Shown here: one piece after another, positions 44,242-53,211 of the stretch | How the letters are laid out: each line of letters starts with the position of its first letter | How positions within the stretch are numbered: position 1 is the stretch's first letter | Origin: Pseudobutyrivibrio xylanivorans | GTDB taxonomy: Bacteria; Bacillota; Clostridia; Lachnospirales; Lachnospiraceae | Assembly: GCF_010906925.1 (NCBI RefSeq) | Contig: NZ_VTVE01000003.1 | Span: 62,001-126,000, forward strand | Reading direction: 5' to 3' | DNA length: 64,000 nucleotides | Translations under genes and position numbers: made by a program | The notes under the pieces: model-generated | Databases searched by the model: none | What the model was told of the DNA's origin: nothing | Seen by the model: only the letters and a program-made list of their open reading frames with translations

Positions 44242-44266
44242 GATGGCTCATAATATGTGAGCCATC
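44242..44266 (+). other. Hairpin between the S-component and coaBC
   Basis: A perfect 9-bp inverted repeat (GATGGCTCA / TGAGCCATC), loop of seven bases, no T-run. It may stabilise the upstream mRNA or attenuate rather than terminate. Confidence 0.5.
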
Positions 44267-44322
44267 GTAGCAAGTGATATAAACAGCAATACTAACTTAT
44301 TCTTCTTTGGAGGTAAGGATTT

Positions 44323-45513
44323 ATGTTAAAAGGAAAATGCGTTGTTCTTGGAGTTACAGGCTCAATAGCAGCATATAAGATTGCCAATCTGGCATCAGCC
44401 CTTGTTAAGCTTGGGGCAGATGTCAATGTAATCATGACTAAAAATGCTACCAATTTTATAAATCCTATTACCTTCGAGACACTTACATCAAACAAATGTC
44501 TTGTTGATACATTTGACAGGAATTTTCAGTTTAATGTGGAGCATGTAGCCTTGGCAAAGCGTGCAGATATTTTTATGGTTGCACCAGCCAGCGCCAATGT
44601 TATAGCCAAGATGGCTCATGGCATTGCAGATGATATGCTTACCACTACCATTCTAGCGGCTAAATGTAAAAAGCTTGTTAGTCCAGCTATGAATACAAAT
44701 ATGTTTGAAAATCAGATTGTCCAGGATAATCTTGAGACTCTTAAGAAATATGGATTTGAAATAATTAATCCAGCTAGTGGATATTTAGCATGCGGTGACA
44801 CAGGTGCGGGCAAGATGCCAGAGCCAGATGTTCTGCTTGCTTATATTCTCAGAGAAATTGGTCACGAACATGATTTGGCAGGAAAAAGGGTGTTAGTCAC
44901 TGCTGGTCCTACAGAGGAGGCAATTGACCCAGTACGTTTCATTACTAATCACAGCACAGGCAAGATGGGATACGCCATTGCCAAGGTAGCTATGGAACGT
45001 GGTGCAGAGGTTACTTTGGTGTCTGGTCCAGTAAGTATAGAGCCACCAATGTTTGTGGATGTAGTTAATATTAGAAGCGCCGCAGAGATGGCTGAGGCAG
45101 TTAAATCAAGAGCTGCTGATTGTGACATTATAATAAAATCTGCAGCAGTTGCTGACTATAGACCTATCAATGTAGCGGCAGAGAAAATCAAGAAAAAAGA
45201 CGGTGAGGGCTCAACTATTGAGCTTGAGAGAACCGAGGATATTCTTTCTTATTTAGGAGAGCATAAGAAAGAGGGCCAGTTTATTTGTGGTTTCTCAATG
45301 GAGACAGAGAACATGCTTGAGAACTCAAAGAAAAAGCTGGACAAGAAAAAGGTAGATATGATTGTGGCTAATAATCTTCGCACCCAGGGTGCTGGATTTG
45401 GCACAGATACCAATGTAGTTACCTTGATTACAAAGGGCGACACAAGACAGTTACCTATCATGTCAAAGGATGATGTGGCACACGCCATCTTTGATACAAT
45501 TATAGGCAAGTAG
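44323..45513 (+). CDS. coaBC: Bifunctional phosphopantothenoylcysteine decarboxylase / phosphopantothenate-cysteine ligase
   Basis: 396 residues, normal length. CoaC half: GVTGSIAAYKIANL, APASANVIAKMAHGIADDML, the AMNTNMF motif and the ACGDTGAGKMPEP loop with active Cys. CoaB half from about residue 185: VLVTAGPTEEAIDPVRFITNHSTGKMG and KSAAVADYRP. It performs two consecutive steps from 4-phosphopantothenate to 4-phosphopantetheine for CoA. Start with GGAGG upstream. The 102-base gap to the S-component holds a hairpin. Confidence 0.96.
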   Translation: MLKGKCVVLGVTGSIAAYKIANLASALVKLGADVNVIMTKNATNFINPITFETLTSNKCLVDTFDRNFQFNVEHVALAKRADIFMVAPASANVIAKMAHGIADDMLTTTILAAKCKKLVSPAMNTNMFENQIVQDNLETLKKYGFEIINPASGYLACGDTGAGKMPEPDVLLAYILREIGHEHDLAGKRVLVTAGPTEEAIDPVRFITNHSTGKMGYAIAKVAMERGAEVTLVSGPVSIEPPMFVDVVNIRSAAEMAEAVKSRAADCDIIIKSAAVADYRPINVAAEKIKKKDGEGSTIELERTEDILSYLGEHKKEGQFICGFSMETENMLENSKKKLDKKKVDMIVANNLRTQGAGFGTDTNVVTLITKGDTRQLPIMSKDDVAHAIFDTIIGK

Positions 45514-45521
45514 AAATAATT

Positions 45522-45547
45522 GGCATTGCGATTGCAATGCCTTTTTT
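45522..45547 (+). terminator. Intrinsic terminator after coaBC
   Basis: A perfect 8-bp stem (GGCATTGC / GCAATGCC), GATT loop, six Ts. Confidence 0.95.
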
Positions 45548-45634
45548 ATTTTATAGAATTATTATCTACATTGATGCAATCAAGTATAGAAAAGGATATA
45601 ATGAAGTTAATCATTTAATGTAGGAGGATAAGTT

Positions 45635-46651
45635 ATGGGAGCTTTGTTAATTATTTTATTGATTATTTTCGTGCTTTTATGCATGGGAATTCGGATTGTC
45701 CCTCAGGGATATGTATTTGTAGTTGAGAATTTGGGAAAATATCATGCAACACTTCAGGCTGGTTTTCATGTGATTATTCCATTTATTCAGAGGGTGGCAA
45801 AGAGAGTTTCTTTAAAGGAACAGGTGGCTGATTTCCCACCACAGGGCGTTATCACAAAGGATAACGTTATCATGCAGATTGATACAGTAGTTTATTTCAA
45901 GGTCGCAGATCCTAAGCTTTACGCGTATGGAGCAGAGCGTCCAATACTTGCTCTTGAGAACCTTACAGCTACAACACTTCGAAATCTTGTTGGTGAGTTA
46001 GAGCTTGATCAGACACTTACATCTCGTGACAACATCAATTCAAAGATGCGTGTTATTCTTGATGAAGCTACTGATCCATGGGGTATCAAGGTAGGTAGAG
46101 TTGAGCTTAAGAATATTATTCCACCAGAGGAAATTCAGCGCTCAATGGAGAAGCAGATGAAGGCTGAGCGTGATCGCCGTGAGACACTTCTTGAGGCAGA
46201 GGGTCACAAGCAGGCATCTATCACTAGGGCAGAAGGTGACAAGCAGGCACTTGTACTTAAGGCTGAGGCAGAAAGAGATGCTGCCATTGCTCGTGCAACA
46301 GGTCAGGCTGAGTCTATCCGCCTTGTATATGAGGCAGAGGCAAAGGGTATCGAGATGCTCAAGGAAGCCAACATGGATGAGCGAGTTCTTCTTATTAAGA
46401 AACTTGAGGCTCTTGAGAAGATGGGAGACGGTAGAGCTACAAAAATTGTGGTTCCAACAGACCTTGCTACTGCAGCAGCTGATCTCACATTCAAGACAGA
46501 GATGCTTGGTTTTGGCAACAATACACCTATAGACACCAAGGCAGTTAAGCCTGCCAAAGCAAAGGCAGAAGACCCATGCTGCATCGATGATGACAAGGGT
46601 GCTACAACACAGCACTTTGCCAAGGGTGAGCATGTAGATTTTCAGGCATAA
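45635..46651 (+). CDS. SPFH / band-7 family membrane protein (stomatin-like)
   Basis: 338 residues. One N-terminal helix (LLIILLIIFVLLCMGI), then the band-7 domain: RIVPQGYVFVVENLGKYHAT, KEQVADFPPQGVITKDNV, LRNLVGELELDQTLTSRD, GIKVGRVELKNIIPP. A long charged coiled coil follows (about residues 165-250). Such proteins form large membrane-attached oligomers and often work with NfeD proteases; no nfeD gene is adjacent. The C-terminal CCIDDDKGATT tail contains a Cys pair. GGAGG upstream; terminators on both sides. Confidence 0.9.
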   Translation: MGALLIILLIIFVLLCMGIRIVPQGYVFVVENLGKYHATLQAGFHVIIPFIQRVAKRVSLKEQVADFPPQGVITKDNVIMQIDTVVYFKVADPKLYAYGAERPILALENLTATTLRNLVGELELDQTLTSRDNINSKMRVILDEATDPWGIKVGRVELKNIIPPEEIQRSMEKQMKAERDRRETLLEAEGHKQASITRAEGDKQALVLKAEAERDAAIARATGQAESIRLVYEAEAKGIEMLKEANMDERVLLIKKLEALEKMGDGRATKIVVPTDLATAAADLTFKTEMLGFGNNTPIDTKAVKPAKAKAEDPCCIDDDKGATTQHFAKGEHVDFQA

Positions 46652-46674
46652 TAATATATAAGCAGCTAAGATGC

Positions 46675-46705
46675 GGCCCCAGAGATATTCTGGGGCCTTA
46701 TTTTT
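46675..46705 (+). terminator. Intrinsic terminator
   Basis: A perfect 9-bp stem (GGCCCCAGA / TCTGGGGCC), loop GATAT, then TTATTTTT. Confidence 0.93.
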
Positions 46706-46747
46706 ACTCCAGGCATTAAAAAATAAAGAAATTTTAAAATTTAACTA

Positions 46748-46774
46748 TAAACTTTTGTAATTATCGTCCGATAC
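46748..46774 (+). promoter_or_regulatory. Sigma-28 (FliA/SigD-type) promoter of flaG-fliD-fliS
   Basis: TAAA, exactly 15 bases, then TCCGATAC, against the flagellar consensus TAAA-N15-GCCGATAA (the -10 part matches at six of eight). It is 162 bases before flaG, leaving a long leader. Confidence 0.75.
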
Positions 46775-46784
46775 AGGAATTAGA

Positions 46785-46935
46785 AGACTATACAAATATA
46801 GTTTTGTAGACTGTAATCCGAGCACAACAGCTGAGTGTTCGGAGGACATAATTTCCCATAGGTACACGGATGTATGTTGTCCTAAAGGATTGAGGAGTGG
46901 GACCGAAATCTTAAGGACGTAAGGAGGAAAGAGCA
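46785..46935 (+). promoter_or_regulatory. Structured flaG leader with CsrA-like site
   Basis: About 150 bases of leader fold into CCGAGCAC/GTGTTCGG (one G-T) and AGGACA/TGTCCT hairpins. GTACACGGATGT (46862-46873) lies within the second and matches the CsrA consensus RUACARGGAUGU at 11 of 12. The 10-base core ACACGGATGT recurs in the flagellin leader. Confidence 0.5.
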
Positions 46936-47349
46936 ATGAAAATAGGCGAAGTAAGTAGTTCAGTAAGTAACTACCAGGGACAGGGAAGTTCAGCAAAAGC
47001 GCCAGTACAGCAGGTAACAGAGAGTAAGCCAGTTGATTTTACAACTGCAGCAAAAGAAATACGTGCCAGCGAGGCTGAATATAAAAACCCTAGTTTTGAA
47101 CAGAATGAAGATGAAAACAGTGCAGCACAAGCAACTTCTTCATTAAAAGAAGCTATTAGCAAGATTAATTCTGCACAGGGTAACGCCGAAGCAGTATTCG
47201 GTATTCACGAAGGAACAAATCGTGTAATGATTAAGATGGTTGATAAAGAGACCAGAAAAGTCATTAAGGAATTTCCAGCAGAAGAGACTCTTGACCTTAT
47301 TGCAAAGGCATGGGAGCTCGCAGGAATTATGGTTGATGAGAAGAGATAG
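46936..47349 (+). CDS. flaG: FlaG family flagellar protein
   Basis: 137 residues, start with AAGGAGG at spacing 7-8. The N-terminal half is low complexity. The C-terminal FlaG domain shows VMIKMVDKETRKVIKEFPAEETLDLIAKAWELAGIMVDEK, the family core. FlaG affects filament length in several species. It is followed after 16 bases by fliD, then fliS, a standard filament-cap arrangement. Confidence 0.92.
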   Translation: MKIGEVSSSVSNYQGQGSSAKAPVQQVTESKPVDFTTAAKEIRASEAEYKNPSFEQNEDENSAAQATSSLKEAISKINSAQGNAEAVFGIHEGTNRVMIKMVDKETRKVIKEFPAEETLDLIAKAWELAGIMVDEKR

Positions 47350-47365
47350 ATTTTGGAGGTAGTAT

Positions 47366-49540
47366 ATGCCTATTAGATTATCAGGTTTAGCATCGGGATT
47401 AGATACCGAGGCCCTTGTAGGTGCTTTAGTATCTGCCTATAGCTATAAAAAGGAAAAATATACTAAGGCTCAGACCAAGCTATCTTGGAAGCAGGATGCT
47501 TGGAAGACCCTTAATAGCAAAGTCTATAGCCTTTATACCGAAGTTGGTAACATGCGCTACTCATCTAACTATGCAATCAAGAAAGCAACAGTTAGCGATA
47601 CAACAAAGGCTACAGCTACAGCAAGTGGTAATGCCATCAACGGCACGCAGTCACTTGAGGTAAAAAAGCTTTCTACATCAGCTTATGTAACTGGTGGTAA
47701 GTTAGCAGATAGTATCAAAATGGATTCTAATCTTTCAGAGCTTGGAATTGTTTCTGGTACAACAGACAAGGGAGCTATTACTGTTCGTACAGGAACAAAG
47801 GTTACCAAGATTGAGCTTGATATGACAATGACAGTTAACCAGCTTGTTTCCAAATTCAAAGAAGCTGGATTAGATGCCAATTACGATGAGAAGAATAATA
47901 GATTCTTCATAAGTGCACAAAAATCAGGCAAAGATGGTGATTTTTCAATCTCCGCAGATAATACTAAGGGACTTAGTGACCTTATGAAGCTGGGACTATT
48001 GTCTGATTCTGAGATTAAGTCTATCAAGAGCACAGTAAATACAGAGGGCTTAGTTAAGAGAAAATACGGCAGTGTAGTAAGTGATGCTGACGGTTTCGCA
48101 AGCTTAATTAGAGCTGTAAAAGGTTACAAGGACATAATTAATAGTTCTACAGCTACTGATGAGGAAAAGCAGGAAGCTTCAGATGCAATTAATGCAGAGC
48201 CTAGCTATAGAGAGATTGCAGAGTATCTTGATGGTAAGAATGTAGATTGGTCTACTCTTACAGAAAGTGATATTGTAGCTTACGGCAAGGAAATCTATAA
48301 TGCAGGAAAATACGATGACGATGCTGCGGCAGCAACCGAAAGCGAGATGACAGCAGCCCTTAACGCCATCCGAGATGAATATGTAAAACTTTCAGCGGCC
48401 AAGGCTATGCCAGAGACAACAGACGCCGAGAAGGCTGCTAAAAACACTGCAATTGCAAAGGCAAAGGCTGATGTGGATGCAGTATTAGAGAATCCTGTAA
48501 ATGCAAAATGGGCTTCATATATTGAGAAAAACTTTGGCGCAGCAAATGATGGCTCATTTGAAGACGATAAGTACAGATATAGTGATTTCTGGACTCAGTC
48601 AGATAACTTAGAGCTGGCAAATAGCGTTTCCTATAGAATGAAGCTTGCTTATACACTTAGTGCAGATGATGCAGCTTTAGATAATGCTAATGCAGCAGTT
48701 AAAATTGATGGTTCTGATTCAGAGATTATTTTAAATGGTGTTACATATAAGGGTAGCACAAACTCAATTACTGTAAATGGACTTACTATTGAAGCAAAGG
48801 CCCTTACAGCAGAAAATAGTCCTATCAGTATAACAGTTGCAACAGATACAGATAGCTTATATGACAAGGTAAAGGATTTCCTCACATCATATAATACTCT
48901 CATGAATGAAATGCAGAAGCTCTACAATGCAGATTCTGCAAAGGATTATGAGCCACTTACAGATGATGAGAAGAATGAAATGTCTGAGACTGAAATCGAA
49001 AAGTGGGAGCAGAAGATCAAAGACTCCTTACTTAGAAGGGATAATAGTCTTAGCAGTTTGATTTCTACAATGACTATGTCAATGATGAAGTCATATACCA
49101 TTAATGGTCAGTCTGTTTCATGGTCTACATTTGGCATTCATACACTTGGAACATTGAACGCCGCAAAAAATGAGAACTATGCTTACCATATTGATGGTGA
49201 TACAGAGGATTCAAAGACATCTGGTAACCCTGAGAAGCTTCGTGCAGCTCTAGCAGAAGATCCAGAAAAAGTTATCGAATTTCTCAAGCAGATGACTAAA
49301 GGTCTTTACGAAGACTTAGATAAGAAGATGAAGTCTACATCTGTTAAATCTATGTACACAGTTTACAATGATAAGGAAATGGCATCAGAGTACTCTAACT
49401 ATAACAACCTTATCAAGACATGGACTGATAGAGTTACAGAAATGGAAGACTCATATTATAAGAAGTTTGCTCAAATGGAAAAAGCGCTTTCACAATTACA
49501 GAGCAATTCATCTTCTATCACATCATTACTTGGAGGCTAA
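47366..49540 (+). CDS. fliD: Flagellar hook-associated protein 2 (filament cap)
   Basis: 724 residues, longer than the usual 450-550; the extra length is in the variable centre (about residues 200-450, Ala/Asp/Lys-rich). The N-terminus RLSGLASGLDTEALV and the C-terminal coiled coil (MEKALSQLQSNSSSITSLLGG region) are typical of FliD. It caps the growing filament and helps flagellin fold. GGAGG upstream, 16 bases after flaG; fliS follows after 55 bases. Confidence 0.93.
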   Translation: MPIRLSGLASGLDTEALVGALVSAYSYKKEKYTKAQTKLSWKQDAWKTLNSKVYSLYTEVGNMRYSSNYAIKKATVSDTTKATATASGNAINGTQSLEVKKLSTSAYVTGGKLADSIKMDSNLSELGIVSGTTDKGAITVRTGTKVTKIELDMTMTVNQLVSKFKEAGLDANYDEKNNRFFISAQKSGKDGDFSISADNTKGLSDLMKLGLLSDSEIKSIKSTVNTEGLVKRKYGSVVSDADGFASLIRAVKGYKDIINSSTATDEEKQEASDAINAEPSYREIAEYLDGKNVDWSTLTESDIVAYGKEIYNAGKYDDDAAAATESEMTAALNAIRDEYVKLSAAKAMPETTDAEKAAKNTAIAKAKADVDAVLENPVNAKWASYIEKNFGAANDGSFEDDKYRYSDFWTQSDNLELANSVSYRMKLAYTLSADDAALDNANAAVKIDGSDSEIILNGVTYKGSTNSITVNGLTIEAKALTAENSPISITVATDTDSLYDKVKDFLTSYNTLMNEMQKLYNADSAKDYEPLTDDEKNEMSETEIEKWEQKIKDSLLRRDNSLSSLISTMTMSMMKSYTINGQSVSWSTFGIHTLGTLNAAKNENYAYHIDGDTEDSKTSGNPEKLRAALAEDPEKVIEFLKQMTKGLYEDLDKKMKSTSVKSMYTVYNDKEMASEYSNYNNLIKTWTDRVTEMEDSYYKKFAQMEKALSQLQSNSSSITSLLGG

Positions 49541-49595
49541 GCTTTGCCGGGCAAGTAATAAAAGGCATTATTAGAAATTCATGGAGGCGATCTTT

Positions 49596-50006
49596 ATGAC
49601 ACCAATGAACGGTTACGACGCTTACGCAAGAAACAGAATTTTAACAGCTTCTCCCGCAGAGCTGACCCTTATGCTCTATGAAGGTGCAATCAAGTTTTGC
49701 AATATAGCCATAGTAGCATGCGAAAATAATGATATTGAAAAGGCTCACAATAATATCAGAAAGACTGATAGAATTATTGAAGAGTTTGAGATTACATTGG
49801 ATGAAAAGTATCCTGTAGCTAAGGACTTCCAGGCAGTATATACATATCTCAGAAGTTGCCTTAGACATGCAATGATTGACAAGGATCCAGAGACATTGCA
49901 GGAGGTGTTAAAGCATCTTCGTACAATGCGAGATACTTGGAAGGATGTTATGAAGCTTACAGCAAATGGCAAAAAGCTTGATGGCACAAATGAAATCGCT
50001 GGATAA
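49596..50006 (+). CDS. fliS: Flagellar export chaperone FliS
   Basis: 136 residues from ATG 49596, with ATGGAGG upstream; the ATG at 49581 is part of that site. The N-terminal MTPMNGYDAYARNRILTASP and LTLMLYEGAIKFCNIA match FliS, the four-helix chaperone that holds unfolded flagellin before export. It is cytoplasmic. A strong terminator follows, separating it from the FlgN-like gene. Confidence 0.95.
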   Translation: MTPMNGYDAYARNRILTASPAELTLMLYEGAIKFCNIAIVACENNDIEKAHNNIRKTDRIIEEFEITLDEKYPVAKDFQAVYTYLRSCLRHAMIDKDPETLQEVLKHLRTMRDTWKDVMKLTANGKKLDGTNEIAG

Positions 50007-50016
50007 TGATTTTTAT

Positions 50017-50046
50017 GACCCCTCTAAAATGAGGGGTCGTTTTTTT
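50017..50046 (+). terminator. Intrinsic terminator after fliS
   Basis: A perfect 8-bp stem (GACCCCTC / GAGGGGTC), 6-base loop, G then seven Ts. Confidence 0.95.
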
Positions 50047-50124
50047 GTGTTCAAACATTTATTATATAAATAGAAGAAATGATAATCAGATTCTGAACCT
50101 AGATGCGGAGAAAAGGGGTAAATC

Positions 50125-50607
50125 ATGGAAAACATGGATTATGTAGTAATGCTTAGAGAATCACTTGAAAAGAAAGCAGATATCTTACGAGTTCTTCAGA
50201 TAAGGAATCAGGAGCAGGCAGCTATTCTTCAGGATCCAAATACAACACCGGATGATTTGGAAAAGAATATGAATATGAAGTCAGAGCTCATCGATAGAAT
50301 CATTATGCTTGACGAAGGCTTCCAGCAGCTTTTTGGCAGGGTAAAGACTATTATAGAAGCTGATAGAGAGACTTATGCTGATGAGATTCGCACGATGCAG
50401 GAGCTTATTAAAAAGGTAACTGACCTGACTGCTGATGTGGAGGCTTCAGAATATAGAAATAAAGAGTACGCTAAAGCTCGATTTGCCAATATCAAAAAAG
50501 AGGTTCGTGAAATCAAAAAATCAAATGACGTGGTTACCTCTTATTATAAAAATATGATGGCCCATAATAAGGCTGACGACCCTTCTTTCCTAGATAAAAA
50601 GAAATAA
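50125..50607 (+). CDS. Probable flagellar chaperone (FlgN/FliT-like helical protein)
   Basis: 160 residues, almost entirely helical with heptads, no cysteines and no signal peptide. Length, repeated Leu/Lys/Glu pattern and position between fliS and the flagellin gene resemble FlgN or FliT export chaperones, which hold hook-associated proteins or FliD. Sequence identity to these is normally low, so this rests mainly on context. AAGGGG site upstream. Transcribed separately between two terminators. Confidence 0.55.
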   Translation: MENMDYVVMLRESLEKKADILRVLQIRNQEQAAILQDPNTTPDDLEKNMNMKSELIDRIIMLDEGFQQLFGRVKTIIEADRETYADEIRTMQELIKKVTDLTADVEASEYRNKEYAKARFANIKKEVREIKKSNDVVTSYYKNMMAHNKADDPSFLDKKK

Positions 50608-50789
50608 ATTAGCCTCTAAAACATGGGGATTTTAATGAAATTTAGATTAAATTAACAAATTATTTGACCTATTTTCAGATAAATTTTCGGCTCGCAGAAA
50701 CCTAGTAAAATCAAGGCTTCTGCGAGTTTTTTATATTGCACATAAAATGAGAAAATTGATACAAAATGAAAATTTTTTTTAAAAAGGGG
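50608..50789 (+). other. Intergenic region with terminator
   Basis: It holds an intrinsic terminator at 50691-50732: CTCGCAGAA / TTCTGCGAG, 18-base loop, then six Ts. Very AT-rich DNA then leads into the flagellin promoter. I see nothing else. Confidence 0.8.
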
Positions 50790-50816
50790 TAAAGTTTTTG
50801 GACACGCAAACGATAA
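50790..50816 (+). promoter_or_regulatory. Sigma-28 promoter of the flagellin gene
   Basis: TAAA (50790-50793), exactly 15 bases, then AACGATAA (50809-50816), matching the flagellar consensus GCCGATAA at six of eight. An A/T-rich tract precedes it. The leader to the start codon is about 145 bases. Confidence 0.82.
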
Positions 50817-50893
50817 ATAAGGTGTAAGGAACAATTACCCTTGCAAAATCGAATTCGAATCTTTAGAAAAATCAAATTTAATAACCAGGCCAG

Positions 50894-50970
50894 ACACGGA
50901 TGTTGGGCTATCAAGAAAAACGGATTTAAAAGCTAAATGGACTTAGCTGAATCTCATGGAGGAATTTATT
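50894..50970 (+). promoter_or_regulatory. CsrA-like sites in the flagellin leader
   Basis: AGACACGGATGT (50892-50903) matches the CsrA consensus RUACARGGAUGU at ten of twelve, and the ribosome-binding site itself is within CATGGAGGA (50955-50963), a GGA in a CsrA-type context. B. subtilis hag has the same layout, one site upstream and one over the ribosome-binding site. csrA and fliW are not in the window. Confidence 0.5.
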
Positions 50971-52488
50971 ATGGTAGTACAACACAACATGCAGGCAGCG
51001 AACTCATCAAGAACGCTCAACATTACAACAGACGCACAGTCAAAGAGCACAGAGAAGCTTTCTTCAGGATACAAGATTAACAGAGCAGCTGATGATGCAG
51101 CAGGACTTTCAATTTCTGAGAAGATGAGAAAGCAGATTCGTGGTTTAGGCCAGGCTTCTACAAACGCTTCAGATGGTGTTTCTTCAGTACAGACAGCTGA
51201 AGGTGCCCTCACAGAAGTTCATGACATGCTTCAGAGAATGAACGAATTAGCAGTTCAGGCAGCTAATGGTACAAACTCAGAATCAGATCGTAGTGATATC
51301 CAGAACGAAATTGATCAGCTTACACAGGAAATCGATCGTATCGCTTCTACAACAAAGTTCAACGAGACATTCCTTCTTAAAGGTGATGTAGGACTTAGAA
51401 GAATGTATATCAACGCACATGATGCAGGTTTGGATGGAACATTAATCCAGAATACTACTAGAGCAACATTCACCATGGAATCACTTGAGGCAGGCGAAAG
51501 ATATACAATCGGTGGTACACAGTACACAATCGGTGCTTCTACAAACCAGGAAGTAGCAGAAGCTCTTCACTTAACACAGTACTATACAGCAGGTGCTTCA
51601 CCTACAGAAGCAGGTACATGGAAGCTTACAGCTGGCGATACAATTTCAATCGATGGCAAGACATACACAATTAATGCTGACGATATCGGAACAGATATTG
51701 CAAATGCAAAGGTTACAAACGGATACCTTTCAAAGCTTATTACAGCTGGTTCTACAGTAAAATATAACGGTAATGAAGTAACAAGATTCTCTACTTCATA
51801 CAACAAGTCAACAGGTATTGATGATGCTAACGTAACACTTATCAAGGCTACAGCAGCATACAAGATGGTAGCAATCGAGCTTAAGGCAGCTTCATCAATC
51901 GGCGCAACAGATGGCCCTGCATCAATGGATACAGCAAAGACAACATCTGCAGACGGAAAGATTAAAGCTGGTGACTACATTTGGGAGAAGCACAACATTA
52001 AGAAGACTGTTGATGGTAAGGAAATTACATCTACAACATACAGCTTCTCAATCACAAAGGGCTTCGTAAATATCCAGAACGCACTTACACTTAACCTTCA
52101 CGTAGGTGCTGACGCAGCCATGACAAACAAGATTAACGTTACTCTTGAAGCTATGAACGCTAAGTCAATCGGTATTGCAGGTATCAACGTATCAGATGCA
52201 ACAGGTAAGAACGCAACATACGCAATCGATGCAATCACAGATGCTATCCAGAGAGTATCAGCACAGAGAGCAGAACTTGGTGCCGTACAGAACAGACTTG
52301 AGCACTCTATCAAGAACTTAGACAACGTAGTTGAGAACACAGAGGCAGCTGAATCAAGAATCCGTGATACAGATATGGCTGACACAATGGTTGAGTACTC
52401 AAAGAACAACATCTTACAGCAGGCTGGACAGTCAATGCTCGCTCAGGCTAACCAGGCTACACAGGGTGTACTTCAGCTCTTACAGTAA
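50971..52488 (+). CDS. fliC: Flagellin
   Basis: 505 residues from ATG 50971, with GGAGGA at spacing 7; the ATG at 50956 overlaps that site. Conserved D0/D1 helices at the N-terminus (MVVQHNMQAANSSRTLNI, KINRAADDAAGLSISEKM) and C-terminus (ISAQRAELGAVQNRLEH region, ILQQAGQSMLAQANQ) enclose a Thr/Ala-rich variable domain of about 220 residues that forms the filament surface. The many Thr and Ser residues and the adjacent glycosyltransferases suggest O-glycosylation. Terminator follows. Confidence 0.96.
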   Translation: MVVQHNMQAANSSRTLNITTDAQSKSTEKLSSGYKINRAADDAAGLSISEKMRKQIRGLGQASTNASDGVSSVQTAEGALTEVHDMLQRMNELAVQAANGTNSESDRSDIQNEIDQLTQEIDRIASTTKFNETFLLKGDVGLRRMYINAHDAGLDGTLIQNTTRATFTMESLEAGERYTIGGTQYTIGASTNQEVAEALHLTQYYTAGASPTEAGTWKLTAGDTISIDGKTYTINADDIGTDIANAKVTNGYLSKLITAGSTVKYNGNEVTRFSTSYNKSTGIDDANVTLIKATAAYKMVAIELKAASSIGATDGPASMDTAKTTSADGKIKAGDYIWEKHNIKKTVDGKEITSTTYSFSITKGFVNIQNALTLNLHVGADAAMTNKINVTLEAMNAKSIGIAGINVSDATGKNATYAIDAITDAIQRVSAQRAELGAVQNRLEHSIKNLDNVVENTEAAESRIRDTDMADTMVEYSKNNILQQAGQSMLAQANQATQGVLQLLQ

Positions 52489-52537
52489 GATTTATAAAAG
52501 TGCTTAATCTACCGGAATTATATAACTAGAATAATTA

Positions 52538-52565
52538 ATCCCCACCTCTTATAAGGGGTGGGGAT
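52538..52565 (+). terminator. Hairpin terminator after flagellin
   Basis: A long G/C-rich stem (ATCCCCACC / GGTGGGGAT) with a short AT loop, then ATTTAAAC. The stem is strong, the T-run poor. Confidence 0.75.
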
Positions 52566-52654
52566 ATTTAAACAAAAAATCAACTAAATAGTAACTTTGA
52601 AAATAGCGCCTACAACAATTTGGTAGGGTTTTACATAGAAAAGAGGTAAAGCGT

Positions 52655-53152
52655 ATGGCATACTTTACAAGAAACAAAATGGAAATGATGGTTTTGGAGC
52701 TTTACTCAGCAAATGCCAGATTTGCAAACGGGGGAACAGAAGATTTACAAGGCGATTTAAGAGTTCTAATCGAATGCCAGCAGAAAGCTTTAGTTCTCGG
52801 TGAATATCTTGAATCAATGGGAATGGATTACTCAGATATCGTTGAAAAATTTGAAAAATATTGCAATTTGATTTACGATATAAGTGAGAATTTAAATGAC
52901 AGAGAATTAGTCATTGATCATAAGCTCGATATCGAACCTATCCTATCAAGGATTCTTAATGATATCGAAGAGAGAATTATCGAAATAAGAAGTATAGATG
53001 TATACGACTTCAGAGGATTGGTTGACGCACCAGGTGAAAAGCTAATCGTCAGCAAGGAAATCAATCGATTGATTGATAGCTGTCTTGGCAATGTACCTGG
53101 ACTCACAGAAGGAGAGGAAATGTACAGACCACTTGTAGTTGGAACATACTAA
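52655..53152 (+). CDS. Unknown protein between flagellin and glycosyltransferase genes
   Basis: 165 residues, start with AGAGG upstream. Mostly helical and acidic, opening MAYFTRNKMEMMVLELYSANARF. No membrane helix, signal peptide, cysteine cluster or enzyme motif that I recognise. It lies 166 bases after flagellin and 59 bases before a glycosyltransferase, so a role in filament assembly or modification is a guess from position. Confidence 0.6.
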   Translation: MAYFTRNKMEMMVLELYSANARFANGGTEDLQGDLRVLIECQQKALVLGEYLESMGMDYSDIVEKFEKYCNLIYDISENLNDRELVIDHKLDIEPILSRILNDIEERIIEIRSIDVYDFRGLVDAPGEKLIVSKEINRLIDSCLGNVPGLTEGEEMYRPLVVGTY

Positions 53153-53161
53153 ATAAAATTC

Positions 53162-53189
53162 AAAGGCTCGTCAGATGACGGGCCTTTTT
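53162..53189 (+). terminator. Intrinsic terminator
   Basis: AAAGGCTCGTCA pairs with TGACGGGCCTTT (one G-T) through a very tight loop; five Ts end the stem. It lies only 22 bases before the next start, so that gene needs read-through or a promoter in between. Confidence 0.75.
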
Positions 53190-53211
53190 GACTTTATTAA
53201 AAGGAGAAACG

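Noticed and set aside
44242-44266. Terminator between the S-component and coaBC
   Set aside because: The stem is perfect but no T-run follows, so I list it only as a hairpin.
46785-46935. c-di-GMP riboswitch in the flaG leader
   Set aside because: The leader is structured and near motility genes, but the conserved class I and class II core sequences are not present.
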